Below are positions 11,601 through 23,720 of a stretch of DNA of 64,000 nucleotides, one piece after another; positions within the stretch are counted from its first letter, which is position 1, and every line of letters begins with the position of its first letter. Both the position numbers and the translations under genes were made by a program. The DNA is from Xenopus tropicalis. Taxonomy: Eukaryota > Chordata > Amphibia > Anura > Pipidae. The stretch lies in the NCBI RefSeq assembly GCF_000004195.4, contig NC_030683.2, forward strand, positions 50,729,358 to 50,793,357, read 5' to 3'. The notes below the pieces were generated by a model. That model had not been told where the DNA came from. It ran no database searches and saw nothing but the letters and a program-made list of their open reading frames with translations.

Positions 11601-13211
11601 AGGCACATTAATATGGTGTCTTACTCTTTGCACCCATGTTTTGCACTTTGCACTCTGCCTCAGAGGGCATAAGTGGCTTTCAATCATGTGTTCAATTACT
11701 TAACATACTTTTCTCATCTATCTCTGCCTTTGTCCTTTAATAAAAGTTGTAATAGTTAATGTAAATAAAGAACAATATGTCTAGTTCAGTTGTATTATAA
11801 TCTTATGAGATTTGCATGTAGTTGGCCATCTGGCCACTTTTATTCCAAGTTCCTATGCTTTTGCTGCTAGTAAATCATGTATTTTAACCCTTAAATTGAA
11901 CATTATTCAGGTGTTTATGTAGGTGTAAAAGCCTAGTAACCCATAGAAGCATTTACTTGTCAGCTTTCAAGTTCAAGGCAATGTTTTATTATTACAGAGA
12001 AAAAGGAAATCCTTTTTAAAAATGTGAATTATTTGATTAAAATGAAGTCTATGGGAGATGGCCTTTCCGTAATTCGGAACTTTCTGGATAATGGGTTTCT
12101 GGATATAGGGTCCAATACCTTTATAATATGTGCATATAAGGCTTACACAGGCCTGACCTGCACATGTTGCAACTATTCGGCCAATGGGCTTAATTGATTG
12201 CATGCCATCCAAGAGGCCATACTCATGGATGGCTTTCTTTGTATTCTTCGATTTGTGTAAGGCAGCTGCTCAAATAATCGGAACAGCAGGAATTGGCAAA
12301 GAGCCATGATGGTCAATAATCCTTAATCCATTTGGATCAAAATTTGCTCCTCTTGCCTTTGAGGCTGAGCATTACCTAAAGATGTTTCTGTTTAGGTCAA
12401 CATGTGAGTGAGTATAAATAATAAAAAGCTTAAGAGAAATAGTGGTGGTTTACTCATAAACAACCTATGAGTAATTTTATCATAAACCTAACAATGACAT
12501 TTGTTTAGCTGCCATAATGTCATTATTTTTCCACGTTTAAAATGTGCGTACTCATGGAATCACTCAACCACTGTATTAGTATTTATGCATTATGTTCCTT
12601 GAAAAGCAAAAATGTTAGTCACTCTAAATAGAATTTCTTTACGCCACTATTTCTTGGTGATGACATCAAAGAACTGAAAAAATAGTTTACTATTTTTAGA
12701 TGTTGTTTCTGAAGTTGATGTAAAGAAAAAGCCATACTACTATAAGGTTTTAGCAGCTCATTAGGCTGCAACTCTTTAGTCATCAAGGTGCAAGACAACC
12801 TTTGTTGACTGTCTCTAACTTTGTGTGCTAATATGAGTAACACAGGTTTATTAATGACAACATTGAACAAACATTAGCAACTGTTTCTACAATAATATGA
12901 TTCAAGCTGGGTTTGGGCCCACCTGCTTTGTAGAGGATGTGCTACAAACATTTAGCCTAAGGCTTTACCTTTGTTGCTGGGTTTGGTAGAAGCAGAATTC
13001 AAAGAGAAAGTTGCATGCCATGCTGATTAATTATGCTCTGTATGGCCTTAATTGTTCATGATTCATGCTAAAATATGTCTTTCTATTTTACACATTACAG
13101 GGCATTCTTCTTGAGCACCGGGAGAAGGAATTTGGAGATAAAGCAAATCTGACTGCTGTCCTTGACGCTGCTAGAAAAATAAACAAACAGAGAGCACAAA
13201 ATGACAATTAA
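8515..13211 (+). CDS. prxl2a: PRXL2A (FAM213A/PAMM) peroxiredoxin-like 2A, complete coding region in five exons
   Basis: Coding segments 8515-8689, 9854-9945, 11178-11318, 11428-11592 and 13101-13211 join in frame to 227 residues (human is about 229). All introns start GT and end AG. Residues about 8-31 are hydrophobic (LIAMGLWSISIGAFGAA...) and match the family's N-terminal membrane/signal-anchor-like segment. A thioredoxin-like AhpC/TSA domain follows. The conserved RRPGCFLCRE motif puts the CxxC pair at Cys84 and Cys87. KFYGPQKRKMM, NLEGEGLILGG and GILLEHREKEFGD are further family signatures. Known role of the family: an antioxidant, redox-regulating protein, described in M-CSF-stimulated monocytes and as a restraint on osteoclast differentiation. 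The ATG at 8515 lies two bases inside its exon and aligns with the human start, so upstream exons should be 5' UTR only; I could not place them. Frame, motifs and splice sites all look intact. Confidence 0.96.
8932..8985 (+). repeat. Xenopus-type 'CCGGAAACCC...TTATCC' repeat fragment
   Basis: TCCTTATCCGGAAACCC, TTATCCAGAA and GAATTACTGAAAGGCC match, in the same order, an inverted copy at about 12058-12125 and a longer copy from 14548. This is a very common Xenopus dispersed DNA-transposon family. Confidence 0.75.
9074..9300 (+). mobile_element. T2/Kolobok-type foldback element, left part
   Basis: Starts TTAAAGGGATGGTCCAC followed by TTTTAATTAAAC and ATAGAATGGCC, parallel to the better preserved copy at 48984-49381. 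The right end is not recognisable. It lies in the first coding intron of prxl2a. Confidence 0.55.
9854..9945 (+). CDS. prxl2a: prxl2a second coding exon (CxxC motif)
   Basis: Acceptor CTTTTACAG, donor GTAAAA. The 92-bp exon enters in phase 1 and leaves in phase 0. It encodes EPKSFKAKDLWEKNG and the redox motif CFLC. Confidence 0.95.
10002..10216. mobile_element. foldback MITE with TA target duplication
   Basis: Terminal inverted repeats AGGGGCATATTTATTA / TAATAAATATGCCGCT extend through GCTGTGTAAAA. The element is 215 bp, flanked by TA (10000-10001 and 10217-10218), as in Tc1/mariner-type MITEs. A related decayed copy lies at 38450-38619. It sits in the second coding intron of prxl2a. Confidence 0.8.
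11178..11318 (+). CDS. prxl2a: prxl2a third coding exon
   Basis: A 141-bp exon of 47 whole codons between acceptor TTAATTACAG and donor GTAACC. It encodes EASDLSSLK through KIFLDEK. Confidence 0.95.
11428..11592 (+). CDS. prxl2a: prxl2a fourth coding exon
   Basis: A 165-bp exon of 55 whole codons after a very short 109-bp intron. It encodes GKFYGPQKRKMM through MFVIGSGKQ. The donor is GTTAGC. Confidence 0.95.
12055..12125 (-). repeat. inverted fragment of the 'TTATCCGGAAACCC' repeat
   Basis: GGCCTTTCCGTAATTCGG, TCTGGATAATGGG and GGTCCAATACC are the reverse complement of the 8932 copy. It lies in the last intron of prxl2a. Confidence 0.7.
13101..13211 (+). CDS. prxl2a: prxl2a last coding exon with stop
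   Basis: Acceptor ACACATTACAG. The exon encodes GILLEHREKEFGDK and the charged C-terminus ending QRAQNDN. TAA stop at 13209-13211. Confidence 0.95.
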   Translation, partial: GILLEHREKEFGDKANLTAVLDAARKINKQRAQNDN

Positions 13212-13518
13212 ATTTGCAGAACTGCTCTTAATAACTAAATCCTTAATTTAAGTAATACCAATATTGGCATTCAGAGCAACTGTGAGTCTCCCTGTGACAT
13301 GAATTCTCTTTTCTTGAATTCTCCTAACATTAACTCTTGAATGCATGTTATTTATTTGCAGTGCCTTTGTTACTTGTATAATGTTTTAACTAGAAGTATT
13401 ACCATGCCTTTGTTTTATGTTCTTGGGTGTTTACTTACAGGGATACAAAAATAATTGGATTCTGGATTTAAGCATAGTGTCTAGATGTTAATATTTTATA
13501 GCTTTTGATTGAAAATTA

Positions 13519-13524
13519 AATAAA
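13519..13524 (+). promoter_or_regulatory. prxl2a proximal polyadenylation signal
   Basis: AATAAA lies 308 bp after the prxl2a stop, followed by a GT-rich stretch (ATATATGTGGTG). This would give a 3' UTR of about 330 bases. Confidence 0.6.
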
Positions 13525-14329
13525 GTATATATGTGGTGCTTCAAAATATGGAGAATGGTACTTTTCTGTAAACTCCATATTTCCTGCTCACAAGATCCTT
13601 GTTTACTTTGTTTAAATCATGATCAGTGTACTACAATTTCAGTCAAGACTTGGCCCATCCTGTACCTGATATCTGCCAGTGTATGGGAATCTTAACTCTG
13701 CTCTGTTTGTTTACTCAATATGTCCAGTTAAAAACTCAGTCATTAAATAAGACAAAAAATGAGCAAAATGTAACTTTGTACTTAGTCAAAATAAGACAAG
13801 CCATAGACATACTAGAGCTAAATCCCCTTGTAAATCTGCATTACCTCATTTAAAAAAAATTCCATACTGTGAATGACCAAATTAATGCTGGTAGGAGATT
13901 ACAGCATAGATTATTAGTGAACCAACTAATGCTTTATCATAAGTGCATTTAGAATGTTAATTCAAAATGTTTGCCTATTTGCTGGGACTATTATTGCATA
14001 TTTTTTCTATAATAGTTTTGTATTTTTGTTCTGTGTATGTGTGGTCCTTCTAGAAATCCAAGTGTTGTAACCAGGTTGATAAATAACCTTGTTTAGCTGG
14101 AAAATCTAAATGCATGGTTGTTATTGTTTGCCATTACAGAAGCTGTTCTATTTATAGCCTAGTTTTACAGCCTCTGGCAGGAAACTTTAGGCATGGAGAC
14201 AGTGTTTTGCAGATTTACAGTCATTATGTTGTTAATATATACTGTATAACCTCGCTGATCTTTGTTAAAACACTGTGATTCATTGCTCAGGGACGCTTGC
14301 AAATCTGATTTTACCTGGCATGCAAAGAC

Positions 14330-14335
14330 AATAAA
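14330..14335 (+). promoter_or_regulatory. possible distal polyadenylation signal of prxl2a
   Basis: AATAAA is followed within about 30 bases by CTTCTTGTGTTATC, a typical downstream GU/U-rich element. The sequence from 13525 to 14330 shows no obvious repeat, so it could be an extended 3' UTR. Use of the site cannot be judged from DNA alone. Confidence 0.4.
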
Positions 14336-14547
14336 GCTTCCTTCTACCCCATGCCTGACTTCTTGTGTTATCATTTTCTTTTGAATTTGATTTACACAAT
14401 CACTTTATGCTCACAAATTGCGGATAATATTGGGGTAAAGGGGTAAGTGTTTATAGGTTACTTACATTGAATAGAATGTCATGTCCTCCAAACTGTATCT
14501 TACAAATGTCTGCACAGTTATTAGGCACCCCTCCTACAGTGATTGCA

Positions 14548-14880
14548 GGAATGGGATCCCTTATCAGGAAACATGTTATCCAGAAAGCTCATAATTTTAG
14601 GAAGGCCATCCCCCACAGAGTCCATTTTATGAAGTTAATTTGATTTTTTCTTTTAAATTATTTCCTTTTTCTCTGTAATAATACAACAATACCTTGTACT
14701 TGATTCTAACTAAGCTGCATGAATCCATTTTGGTGGTCCTGTTGGATTATTTAATATTTGATTTTTTTTTTTTTAATGTTTAAATTATTTTTTAGTAGGT
14801 TTGGGGATTGAAATTACAAAAGACCTCATCTTTGGAAAAACCCGGGTCCTAAGAATTCTGTATAATAGATCCCATACCCC
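14548..14880. mobile_element. longer copy of the 'TTATCC' foldback DNA repeat
   Basis: The left end GGAATGGGATCCCTTAT continues into GTTATCCAGAAAGCTC. The right end is TAATAGATCCCATACC, which inverts the left end. The interior is A/T-rich. No coding capacity was seen. Confidence 0.6.
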
Positions 14881-15044
14881 ACCATATTAATGCTAGGTGG
14901 GCTTCTTTAGACGATAGACTGTTCTAGATAAGGTGCCAACAAATGCTAGAAGTTCATTTTGGTCAAAAACAGTTACAGAGTAAAGAAAAAGTAAAATGCA
15001 GATGGAAGCGGAAAAAATAATAATTGAGGCAGCGACATATTTAG

Positions 15045-15130
15045 CATCTCTGTGCAATAAATGGGTTTATACACTGAACATACAGATTTACAAAGCAGCC
15101 AGTAACTAATGGAGGTAAAACGGGCCCTGC
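15045..15130 (+). repeat. dispersed repeat fragment (GTGCAATAAATGGG core)
   Basis: TGCAATAAATGGGTTT and ACAGATTTACAAAGC match the repeat at 4545-4710. The surrounding 14880-16490 shows no gene. Confidence 0.55.
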
Positions 15131-16494
15131 ACAATTATCAATAATTTTCCAACAACAAACATCATGGAAGAATCATACATAAAGTTAGCAATGTATTTTT
15201 CCTGCCATGTGTTATGGTGTTAGTATACATGCAACGGACACTGTAATTACACTACAATTTGTTCTGGGGGAATTATATATGGGGCTGGCACTGCATTTAT
15301 AAATAACAGCAAATACATAGAAATACATTTATGCTGCCATATGTTTTGGGAAGTGTGAAACTGGCACACCATTATGTCATGTGTTCTGGGGGTATTATAC
15401 ATGAAACTGGCCCTTTGTTACTATGAAGGAATCTGTGTAGAAAATAACACGCTGCCTATACAGAGTCAAATCACACTGATGACACATAACATATATTTTC
15501 AGGATCAGACTGAGGCAGTAGGATACGAGGAAAACCCTGGTTGGCCCCATAGACCCAATCCGATCCCCTTCTGACCTCCCTCCCCTGATGGTGGTTAAGA
15601 ATAAGGCACATGCACTCGGGATCGGTCAGCAGGGGCCTCTGGGGTGGTAGCCCCAGTAGGCACCGCACAGTCCAAAACTGTATTTCCAGTTGGGCATTAT
15701 AGAGACAGTCACTGTTTTGTTTCTGAGACGCTCTAGTAATATATTATTGCAAGTGTAGTGGGCAAAGTGCAATTTCAGACACAATTGACATTTTTTACCC
15801 ACAATGCAGTACTTGTTTTCCCCATAATGCCAGCATCATTGTTTTTGTCAGGGAAAGTTGTGCTTGACACTATGTAAACCCCGGAGCTACCACCTGGTTC
15901 AGAACAGGAGGTTACATTATTGTATCATAGTTAGATCAAGTAAGCTATCAAGAAGCTATTAGAATTCAAATGTATGGATAGTCTTATAGATTATAAGAAC
16001 AAATGTCTAAATTATTAAAAATTTGAGACCGTTTGATAGATAGACCTCTCTAGTATTAGAAGATAATGGTATGAAACAATGGAATAAGATTTTCAGTCTT
16101 GCTGTAGCATTCAATAAACATTTATATCATTTCTCTATCACTTTTGTTGCAGTTTTATCCCAAATTCTATTTTCTAATTCAAAACAAAAGTCAGCTAAAT
16201 TGCTGCCCAGAGCATACTTACCACACAAGATGGCCCAACAAAATCCAAGATGGTAAGCTCCTGTGGAAAACGTTGTGGGTATAGATCATTACTACATATA
16301 TTTACTATATGAATCATTAATACATGTATTTACTATATAAATACAGCAGTACAGCGCTGTTTATTAATATCTGCAGTTTTGTTCCATATTGCCTGCTACA
16401 TTATAATTAATTATATAGCGACATTATTCTCCATAGCACTTTGCAGAGATTAGAGGAAGGGAACTTTTATTTGAAGCAGTGTAGGTGGTTTTTC

Positions 16495-18760
16495 ACGTTG
16501 AGGGCAGGGAGGTTGTGATGGCAGATTCTGTGAATGCCTTTAACCCTTTCACTGCCACCCATTTTGGTCAAAGTGGAACTTCTACTGCTAGACAGTTTTT
16601 GAACATTTTGCACTGTTTCACTTGAGGGGCCTTTCCTCGGGGGGAATTTTAGTTTACCCAGGCAAACAATATATTGTTTTTTTCAGGACAACCTAAGCTT
16701 TCAAAATATGGTAGAAGTTTTGTGTAATTCCAATTCTGTAACAAGATATGGGCTTCTAAATGTCTAAAGAATGAAAAAAAAATTTCCATAATATAAACAT
16801 ATACAGTACACCAGCAACAAAATTATTTTATGCATGAAAATACAACTGATTTGGAAAGTCCCATGTCTCCTGAACGTGCCAATACCAAATATGTATATTT
16901 TATGGATATTTCTCACTTGTATAGGTCAAAAACTCCCAGCAGTACACTACCAAATTTCCAAAGCACTGCTTTAGAAAGATGCATACTTTAGATTTCAAGG
17001 CCAAAAATTCCACTAACAGAAGGTTTATCCCATTTTAAGAAAGAACAGATTTTGGGAAATCCAGAATAGGTAGAACTGTCCTTCTACTCCAAACTATCAA
17101 GTCGCAATGCTTTCCTAAAGTTATTGGTTTTTATCAAAATTTGTGAATTTTTTTAAAAATTGCTTCAAAGCTTCCAGCCTATAGTATCTTATCTCCTACA
17201 GGTCATAAAGTAACCAAATAAAACACCCTAAATATGAACGCCAGGGGTCCACTGAACAATTTGATGCCCAATATGTATAGGTTACCTAAGTATGTGGCAT
17301 GTAGGGGCCCCAATGTGAACATACCCCCATATGATCTATCATTTCTGTCATTTCAGCTTCTGCAAAATCAACACATTTACATTATTTTATGTAGGATAAA
17401 GCTACAAACGGTATGCTCACCCCAGAAAGTCATATATTTTTGGAAAGTACACATTCCCCTGAATTCAAGATGGGTACCCATGTCTTTCTACTCCAAATTA
17501 CCAAGCCACAAAGCTTTCCTAAAGTTAGAAATATTGATAACATTTCCAAAAATCCCCTCAAAAGTACACTCACCCCAGAAAGTCATATACTTTTGGAAAT
17601 TACACATTCCCCCAAATCTAAAATGGGTACCTGTGTCTTTCTACTCCAAAGTACCAAGCTGCAAAGCTTTCCTAAGTTTGCCGATTTTTATGACATTTCC
17701 AAAAATCACCTTAAAACTTATATGCAGCATCTTATTTTCTACAGGTCATTAGGTAGCTATATAAAACACCCTAAATATGAACCCCAGTTTGATGCCCACT
17801 GTATATAGGTTTATCAAAGCACATGGCACTTAGAGACCCCAAAATATACATTGTGCGCACTAATTTTATGGCTTACCTTTACCTAATTCATAAACACATT
17901 TATGTGGGATAGAAGCTGCAGAAATGTAGGCTGACCCCTGAAAACCATACATTTTTGGAAAGTACACATTCTGACAAATCCAACATGGGTAAAGAGTCCT
18001 TTCTACACCAAAGTACCAATCTGCAAAGCTTTCCTAAAGTTAGACTTTTCTGAAAAACACCTAAAATTGTTGCAATTTGCTGCATTTATCTTACAACATT
18101 TCTTACATACAATGACACATCACCCTAAATATGAATGCCAGACATCTACTGTCAGTATGATCAGCAAAGCTTTCCATGACATTTCAGAAAATCGCCTACA
18201 AATGTTGCAATTTGCCGCATTTATCTCACACAATTTCTTGCATACAAAGGCAAATCACCCCAAATAGGAACTCCAGAGGTCTACTGAACAGTTTAATGCC
18301 CAAAATGCGAAGATATACCAAAGTCTGTGGTGTGTAATGACCCCAAAATGAAAATAACGCATATGAATTCCTTGCTGGCCAACTCAGCTTTTGCATACAG
18401 AGGAAGGGGAAGGAGCGATGCGATCGGGTCTACTGCTTGAAGGTCGGTCCTGCGACAATCGCATTGCAGGAACGACTTGCCAGCCCCCTTGGCTCCTTGC
18501 CTAGGGGGTTGGGGGCAGAGCTGACTTCTCTTTGGTACCAATAATGTAGGTACTACGTTGTTGGCACATAACTGCTTTTTTTAAAACAATGTAGTACCTA
18601 CAGTACGTTATTGGCAGGGAAAGGGTTAAGAGTGGCTTGGATGATATCTTGAACAAGCATTGTATATATATGGTTTATGTTTGTGAGTGTATAGATAGGT
18701 CAGTATAGCTTTATGTGTGTGCTGTCTTTTTTCAACCCAACTTAACTATGTAACATACTA
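16495..18760 (+). repeat. older dispersed retroelement-like repeat split by the piggyBac-like insertion
   Basis: The left half (16495-16543, GATGGCAGATTCTG) and right half (18626-18760, GGCTTGGATGA... TTCAACCCAACTTAAC) together match the uninterrupted copy at 37640-37890. The 3' end in TATGTAA-type short repeats recurs at 18735, 37880 and 51310, suggesting a non-LTR element tail. Confidence 0.65.
16544..18625. mobile_element. non-autonomous piggyBac-like element, 2,082 bp
   Basis: The ends CCCTTTCACTGCCA and TGGCAGGGAAAGGG are inverted repeats (13 of 15 matching). They are flanked by TTAA on both sides (16540-16543 and 18626-18629). This fits the piggyBac rule and the known Xenopus piggyBac-type termini. 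The interior is made of diverged direct repeats: a block beginning CCAGAAAGTCATATA / TTTTGGAAAGTACACATT and including GCAAAGCTTTCCTAA recurs near 17420, 17570, 17932 and, weakly, 17000. CACCCTAAATATGAA recurs near 17224, 17764 and 18118. The 172-residue open frame at 17234-17752 lies in these repeats and is not a transposase. Confidence 0.85.
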
Positions 18761-21700
18761 CATGTATTTACAAACATATTTTGGGAGCTACAAGGGAAAA
18801 TGAGCCCCAGCAGAATTTGAAGTCTCCTATTTGAGGCTGTTTCAAAATTGATCAGAAACACTGTCCTAAAATTGTAACATTCTTTTAGATACCATACATA
18901 ATTCATAAATTCAGCTTTTTAAGGAGGAACTTTCTGACTTCTAGAAATATTATTTAATCAGTTGTAAAATTAGGTCAACTGTAAGGCTTGCTGAATTCCA
19001 AATCTAATAGGCCTGAAACCATCATAATGCCGATGGTACTGGAGAGGATTAATGGAAGCATCTGGATTAAATTACTGCCCCACATTCCAGATAGTCAGAT
19101 GCTGGCACATTCCTATTCGGGCACATGTGCAGCAATAAGTTTTTTATTTGTTGAAATCCTCACAAATAATGGCACAGAGAACCATGAGTTTCAATACATC
19201 AAAAGCATCCTCAGCAAGTGTAGCCCTACCTGGTTATGCACAATACATTTTCATCAGTTTCATCAGTATTAACACTTGATAATAGTCATTTCAATGCATA
19301 ATAATAGCAAACTGAGCATCAAAAGTTTTATAAATTGTTATGTTACTTTGATTGCCTGAGATATACCATGCACATAATTTTCATATGCAATCATGGTCTC
19401 ACCGCTCCTCTCTTGAAAAAGACTAATGGAAAATGTTTGTCTTCAAGAGATACCTATTGTGTTTATTTCTTGTCTCCTCCACTAAAGACTAATTATCCTA
19501 CTCATTACATGAGCACCTAATAACAAATAGCAAAACCAAGGGGCAGATATATTGAAACTGAAGCATACAGGGTGCTATGTAGCACTTTGGTATTTTTCCC
19601 CTGTTAGTAACATAGCCAGGAAAATATTGAACTGACACATTTATGAAAAATACACAAAGGTGTGAAACTCCATACTGCTCTATGAAGCGCACTGAGCTCT
19701 AACAACCCCTCTTAATCAATTGCATCTCCAGGAAAACAGGGTTTAAAGATCTGGAAACCTTTTTTCACGTAGAAATCAAGTTGAAAAAACAAAAAGGATT
19801 ACATAGGCAATGCTCTGGGTTTTTTTTTTTTGAAGCTCAACATAAAATCTGAATGTCCTTGAGGTGTTTTAGGAATATGTATTAGTGCATAGGCTCTTAG
19901 AGCATTATTTATGTTGCTTCTTTTTATGTTTGTATAAAGGAATCTTATACCCTGTAGCACCTATTTCCTGATGTTAAAAAACAAATCCTGTATGAACTGC
20001 CTGAAATCCTTAGCTCCTTATTATTAATTATTAATTTATTCACCCTTGTCTAAACAGTGATGCCCTTCTGTGAACTGAATTACAAAAGTAACACAAATGA
20101 TATAACGCATAATAAATATAATCATTTTTAATCATATAAAAAACGAGAAAGGAATGGGAAATAAATAAAGGGTAGGATGGGACCAGGGAGGCCATCAGGG
20201 GGTACAGGGAGTTCTGCAGACAGGAGCCCTGTGGCAGAGGGGTCCCCAAGAGACACTACACTGAAATTTGCAGGTCAAAAAGGTATAACATGCATGGGAG
20301 GTAGGTGGGGTTTCAGTGGATCAAGGGTAGGGTTTTGGCATAATTGACCCAGGGCACACCAGGAGCATGCCCATTTTATTTTCCTTGGGGTCCTATTCTA
20401 CTTGCAGGAGGGCTAATAATAGGGGGCCCCTGAAGGGAGTGCCCTGGATGCGACTTATTGTTCTCTGTAAAGGACATGGGCATGTTGACTTACCACATAT
20501 TCGTGCAAAATGAATACCACACTTTTAATAAAAACCCATTGAAAGGTACCATTGGTTTCCCTACAAAGACATTTGCCACATTTGTCAAAACTGATCCACA
20601 TTGCTGTGAATTATGTTCAGGATAAAGTACTGTCCAACTTTGTAAATAATTTAGCCTTTGCACGTAGCAGTATTTGTGTCTTCCTTATTGGTTTCTTAAC
20701 GTGTTTCTGGCCTGACTAATGATCCCTGTTCCACAGCAGCACAGGGTAATCTGTCAAGTATCAGTTTTTTTCTGTGTTGAAAGGCAATTAAAACCCATAT
20801 GAACTTCTGCTTGTATCCCATATTTATCCTTTATCCTTTTCTATGTGCCAATTTTCTGTGAAATGAAGGATATATGTCATATGAAAGCCTCACTGAGCAG
20901 GTGCAGTGTAGTGACAACACATCAAAGCTAGGAGGGGGGATACTGGAGGGTTATACCCTTAGCTGCAAAGGGCTGATACATATTAGAAATAGAAAAGCAG
21001 GATTATTACGCTCAGCTTGGTACTGGCAATAATATACTGTAGGTGAATGGGGATTCTGTGGCTTTTTCATTCATGGAGAGCTGCACTGTGTGATTTTAAG
21101 CTTAGGTTACAACCAGCTTTGAAATTGCTTACATATCATATCTTACATCTCATATTTTTAAAGCTTCTGCACTAGAAGTATTATTCTCCTGATACAATGG
21201 TGACAAAGTCAATGTCCAGAAAGAACCACTATTTTTCAAAACAAATGGAAATTATTAACATTTGTATTAACATTCTGACAACAAACAAACAAACCAAGAA
21301 ATGTGATTTTAGTCTTGGCAAATGTATCTATTCTGAGCATTTGCCATTACCCTTCTCAAAAGAAATCTATTTATAGAGTGTCACAGAGAACAGTAGAAGC
21401 AGTCTCTTTTGTAAGTGCATCTTGTTAAATACTACCTCGCCTGTCTGAATCAAACACAATTCAGCACGAAAATAAAAGTCGGAAGCTTGTAAACAATGGA
21501 AGATCCCAGGCACCCTGTTATTTCTATGTTTATATTACTGTTCAAGGCAATGCTAAGCCTGTCATGTAAGCTGTTGTATGAGATTAAGTAATTAGGGAGT
21601 ATTACATGCATTTTGAAGAGCTGGGTCATTGAAAAGGAGAGGGAGGGAGAGGGAGACAGTAAGGGAGGCAGAGAGGAAGCGAGAGATATAGATAAATGTA

Positions 21701-23092
21701 TCCCTTACTCCCAGCTTACTGGCTGTAAAGGACAGATCATTGTAAGGATTTTTCTTCAATTGTACTTCTTCTCTTTATCCTGTGGACACAGCTTCAATGG
21801 GTGAGTAACAACTGTAGTGTGACTAATATAAAACAGTTTTAATTTTTCAGTTCAAAAAATGCTGAATCCATTATACACATTTTTTACGTATAGCACCTGT
21901 CTGCATGGTTTTCTGTATAGGAAGGGATTAGTTTGCTTAAAAGCAACACATTGATTTCTGGGCTGACTATATAGGGCACATCTTCTCAAGTCCTTTAGGA
22001 ACAGAAACATTTTCTCAAATGTCTTTGTTTCCATAAATAGCTTTAATGCATGCATCGTGATCTGGGACAGCCTTGCATGACGCTGGAAGGGAAACGGACA
22101 GATTTAATAGACATGTATGTGTGTCTATGTGCAAGTCTACCCATGGTACCAAATCACATGTATGCATACCTATAAAGGGATTCAAATTAATTTGAAGGTC
22201 CGAGTAGATTCTAATATAAATGTTTCTTTAAAGTACAATATTATCTATCACTATCTGAAAATTCCCTACCACTCAATCACAAGGCTGAAAAATAATCACT
22301 ATTCTTTGAAAAAAGAAAAGAAGAATTGTGTAAGATGGTTTTAGAATTGTTAACTAAGTCACTTTTTAAATTCTTAGCAAAAAAGGGGATTGAAAACGAC
22401 TCAGTAACATACTGAGCTATCAACTTACTGTAAGAATTACCTTCTTATCCAAAGTATATGTGTACTCTATAAAGCAGGAAAGGGGTAAAATAATGTTTAT
22501 TAGGTAAAATCAAGCAGTGTTTGTTCTAACTGTGCTTTCCATAAACTGTAGCTTTTTTTTGTTTGTTCTCTTTTACACTGTGTTTTACAGCACCCTGACA
22601 ATGTTCTGTGGTTCTATAGTCCCAAAATTATGAATTAGTAATACGTATCTAGGAGATATAGTAATGTTTCTGGCCTTGACAGCTGCCAGATCTGTCATAT
22701 CTACTAGATCAAGGTATTAATGGGACTAACAGCATGGTCCCTTGTCATGGCTGCTGTACAAGGGGGCACAGGGTTTTAGAAGCTTATTTATTAGAGAATA
22801 TATTAGATATACAGTATTGCTACATCTACATTAAAAAAGAAAATACATAAAATCTACTTATTTATCTGAATATTTGTATTTATCCATATGAATAAGAGCA
22901 CTCATAGCTATGCTTAGGTAGCAATATAAAATAACCAGCAAAGGTGCTTTATGTTGGGCTAAGGACAGAAAAAACGTTATTGAAAGGGTAATTCAGCTTT
23001 CAATGTATCCTTTAAATATATATGGAGACAGGTTTTATATATGTAGAGAGAGGTTTTATTATATTTGTCTGTTTTTGTTGTTTTTGAGTCAT
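18761..23092. other. intergenic; no gene recognised
   Basis: Unique-looking AT-rich sequence with short chance frames on both strands. A purine-rich GGGAGGGAGAGGGAGA stretch lies at 21640-21690. Nothing else could be assigned. Confidence 0.4.
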
Positions 23093-23095
23093 TTA

Positions 23096-23432
23096 GGGCT
23101 CTGGCACACGGGGGAGATTAGTCGCCCGCGATTAACTCCCTGTTCGCGGGCGACTAATCTCCCCGAGTTGCCTACCCCTGCCATCCCACCGGCGAACATG
23201 TAAGTCGCCGGCGGGATGGCACATGCGGCAGCACGATTTCGCGCAAATCGCCGAAAAAGACTCGCGAGTCTTTTTCGGCGATTTCCGGAAATCGCCCCGC
23301 CGCGTCTGCCATCCCGCCGGTGACTTACATGTTCGCCGGTGGGATGGCAGGGGTAGGCAACTTGGGGAGATTAGTCGCCCGCGAACAGGGAGTTAATCGC
23401 GGGCGACTAATCTCCCCCGTGTGCCAGAGCCC
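23096..23432. mobile_element. palindromic Harbinger-type MITE, copy 1
   Basis: The 337-bp, GC-rich, nearly perfect palindrome begins GGGCTCTGGCACACGG and ends with its complement. It is flanked by TTA (23093-23095 and 23433-23435). The centre reads AAAGACTCGCGAGTCTTT. TWA duplications fit PIF/Harbinger. Copy 2 lies at 53408-53711. Confidence 0.88.
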
Positions 23433-23449
23433 TTAGGCAGCTATCAGCA

Positions 23450-23720
23450 GCAAACATGCAGTGGTTTGAATGAGAGAGACAGATAGATAAAAATAGAGGG
23501 CCTCAATAGAAAGATAAGTGTTAAAAAATAACAATAACAAACAATTGTTCACAGATCATGTCTTCCTGCTAGTGTCAGCGACCCCCATTTGGAAGCTGAA
23601 AAGAGGCAGGAGAGGAAGGAAAGTAATTCAGAAACTATAAAAGACCACTTGAAAAGTTGCTAAGAATACGTCATTAAATAACATTGTAAAAGTTAACTTA
23701 AAGGGGGACTACAAATTTAA
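23450..23720 (-). mobile_element. T2/Kolobok-type foldback element fragment
   Basis: GATAAGTGTTAAAAAATAAC, AAAAGTTGCTAAGAAT and GTTAACTTAAAGG match, inverted, the family at 48984-49381 and the copy ending at 63905. The termini have decayed. Confidence 0.55.

Noticed and set aside
17234..17752. 172-codon open frame on the + strand
   Set aside because: It lies in the diverged direct repeats inside the piggyBac-like element. The peptide repeats itself (SPQKVIYFWK twice) and resembles no transposase.
23096..23432. Long perfect hairpin considered as a structural or microRNA-type RNA gene
   Set aside because: TTA duplications and a second copy at 53408-53711 show it is a MITE.
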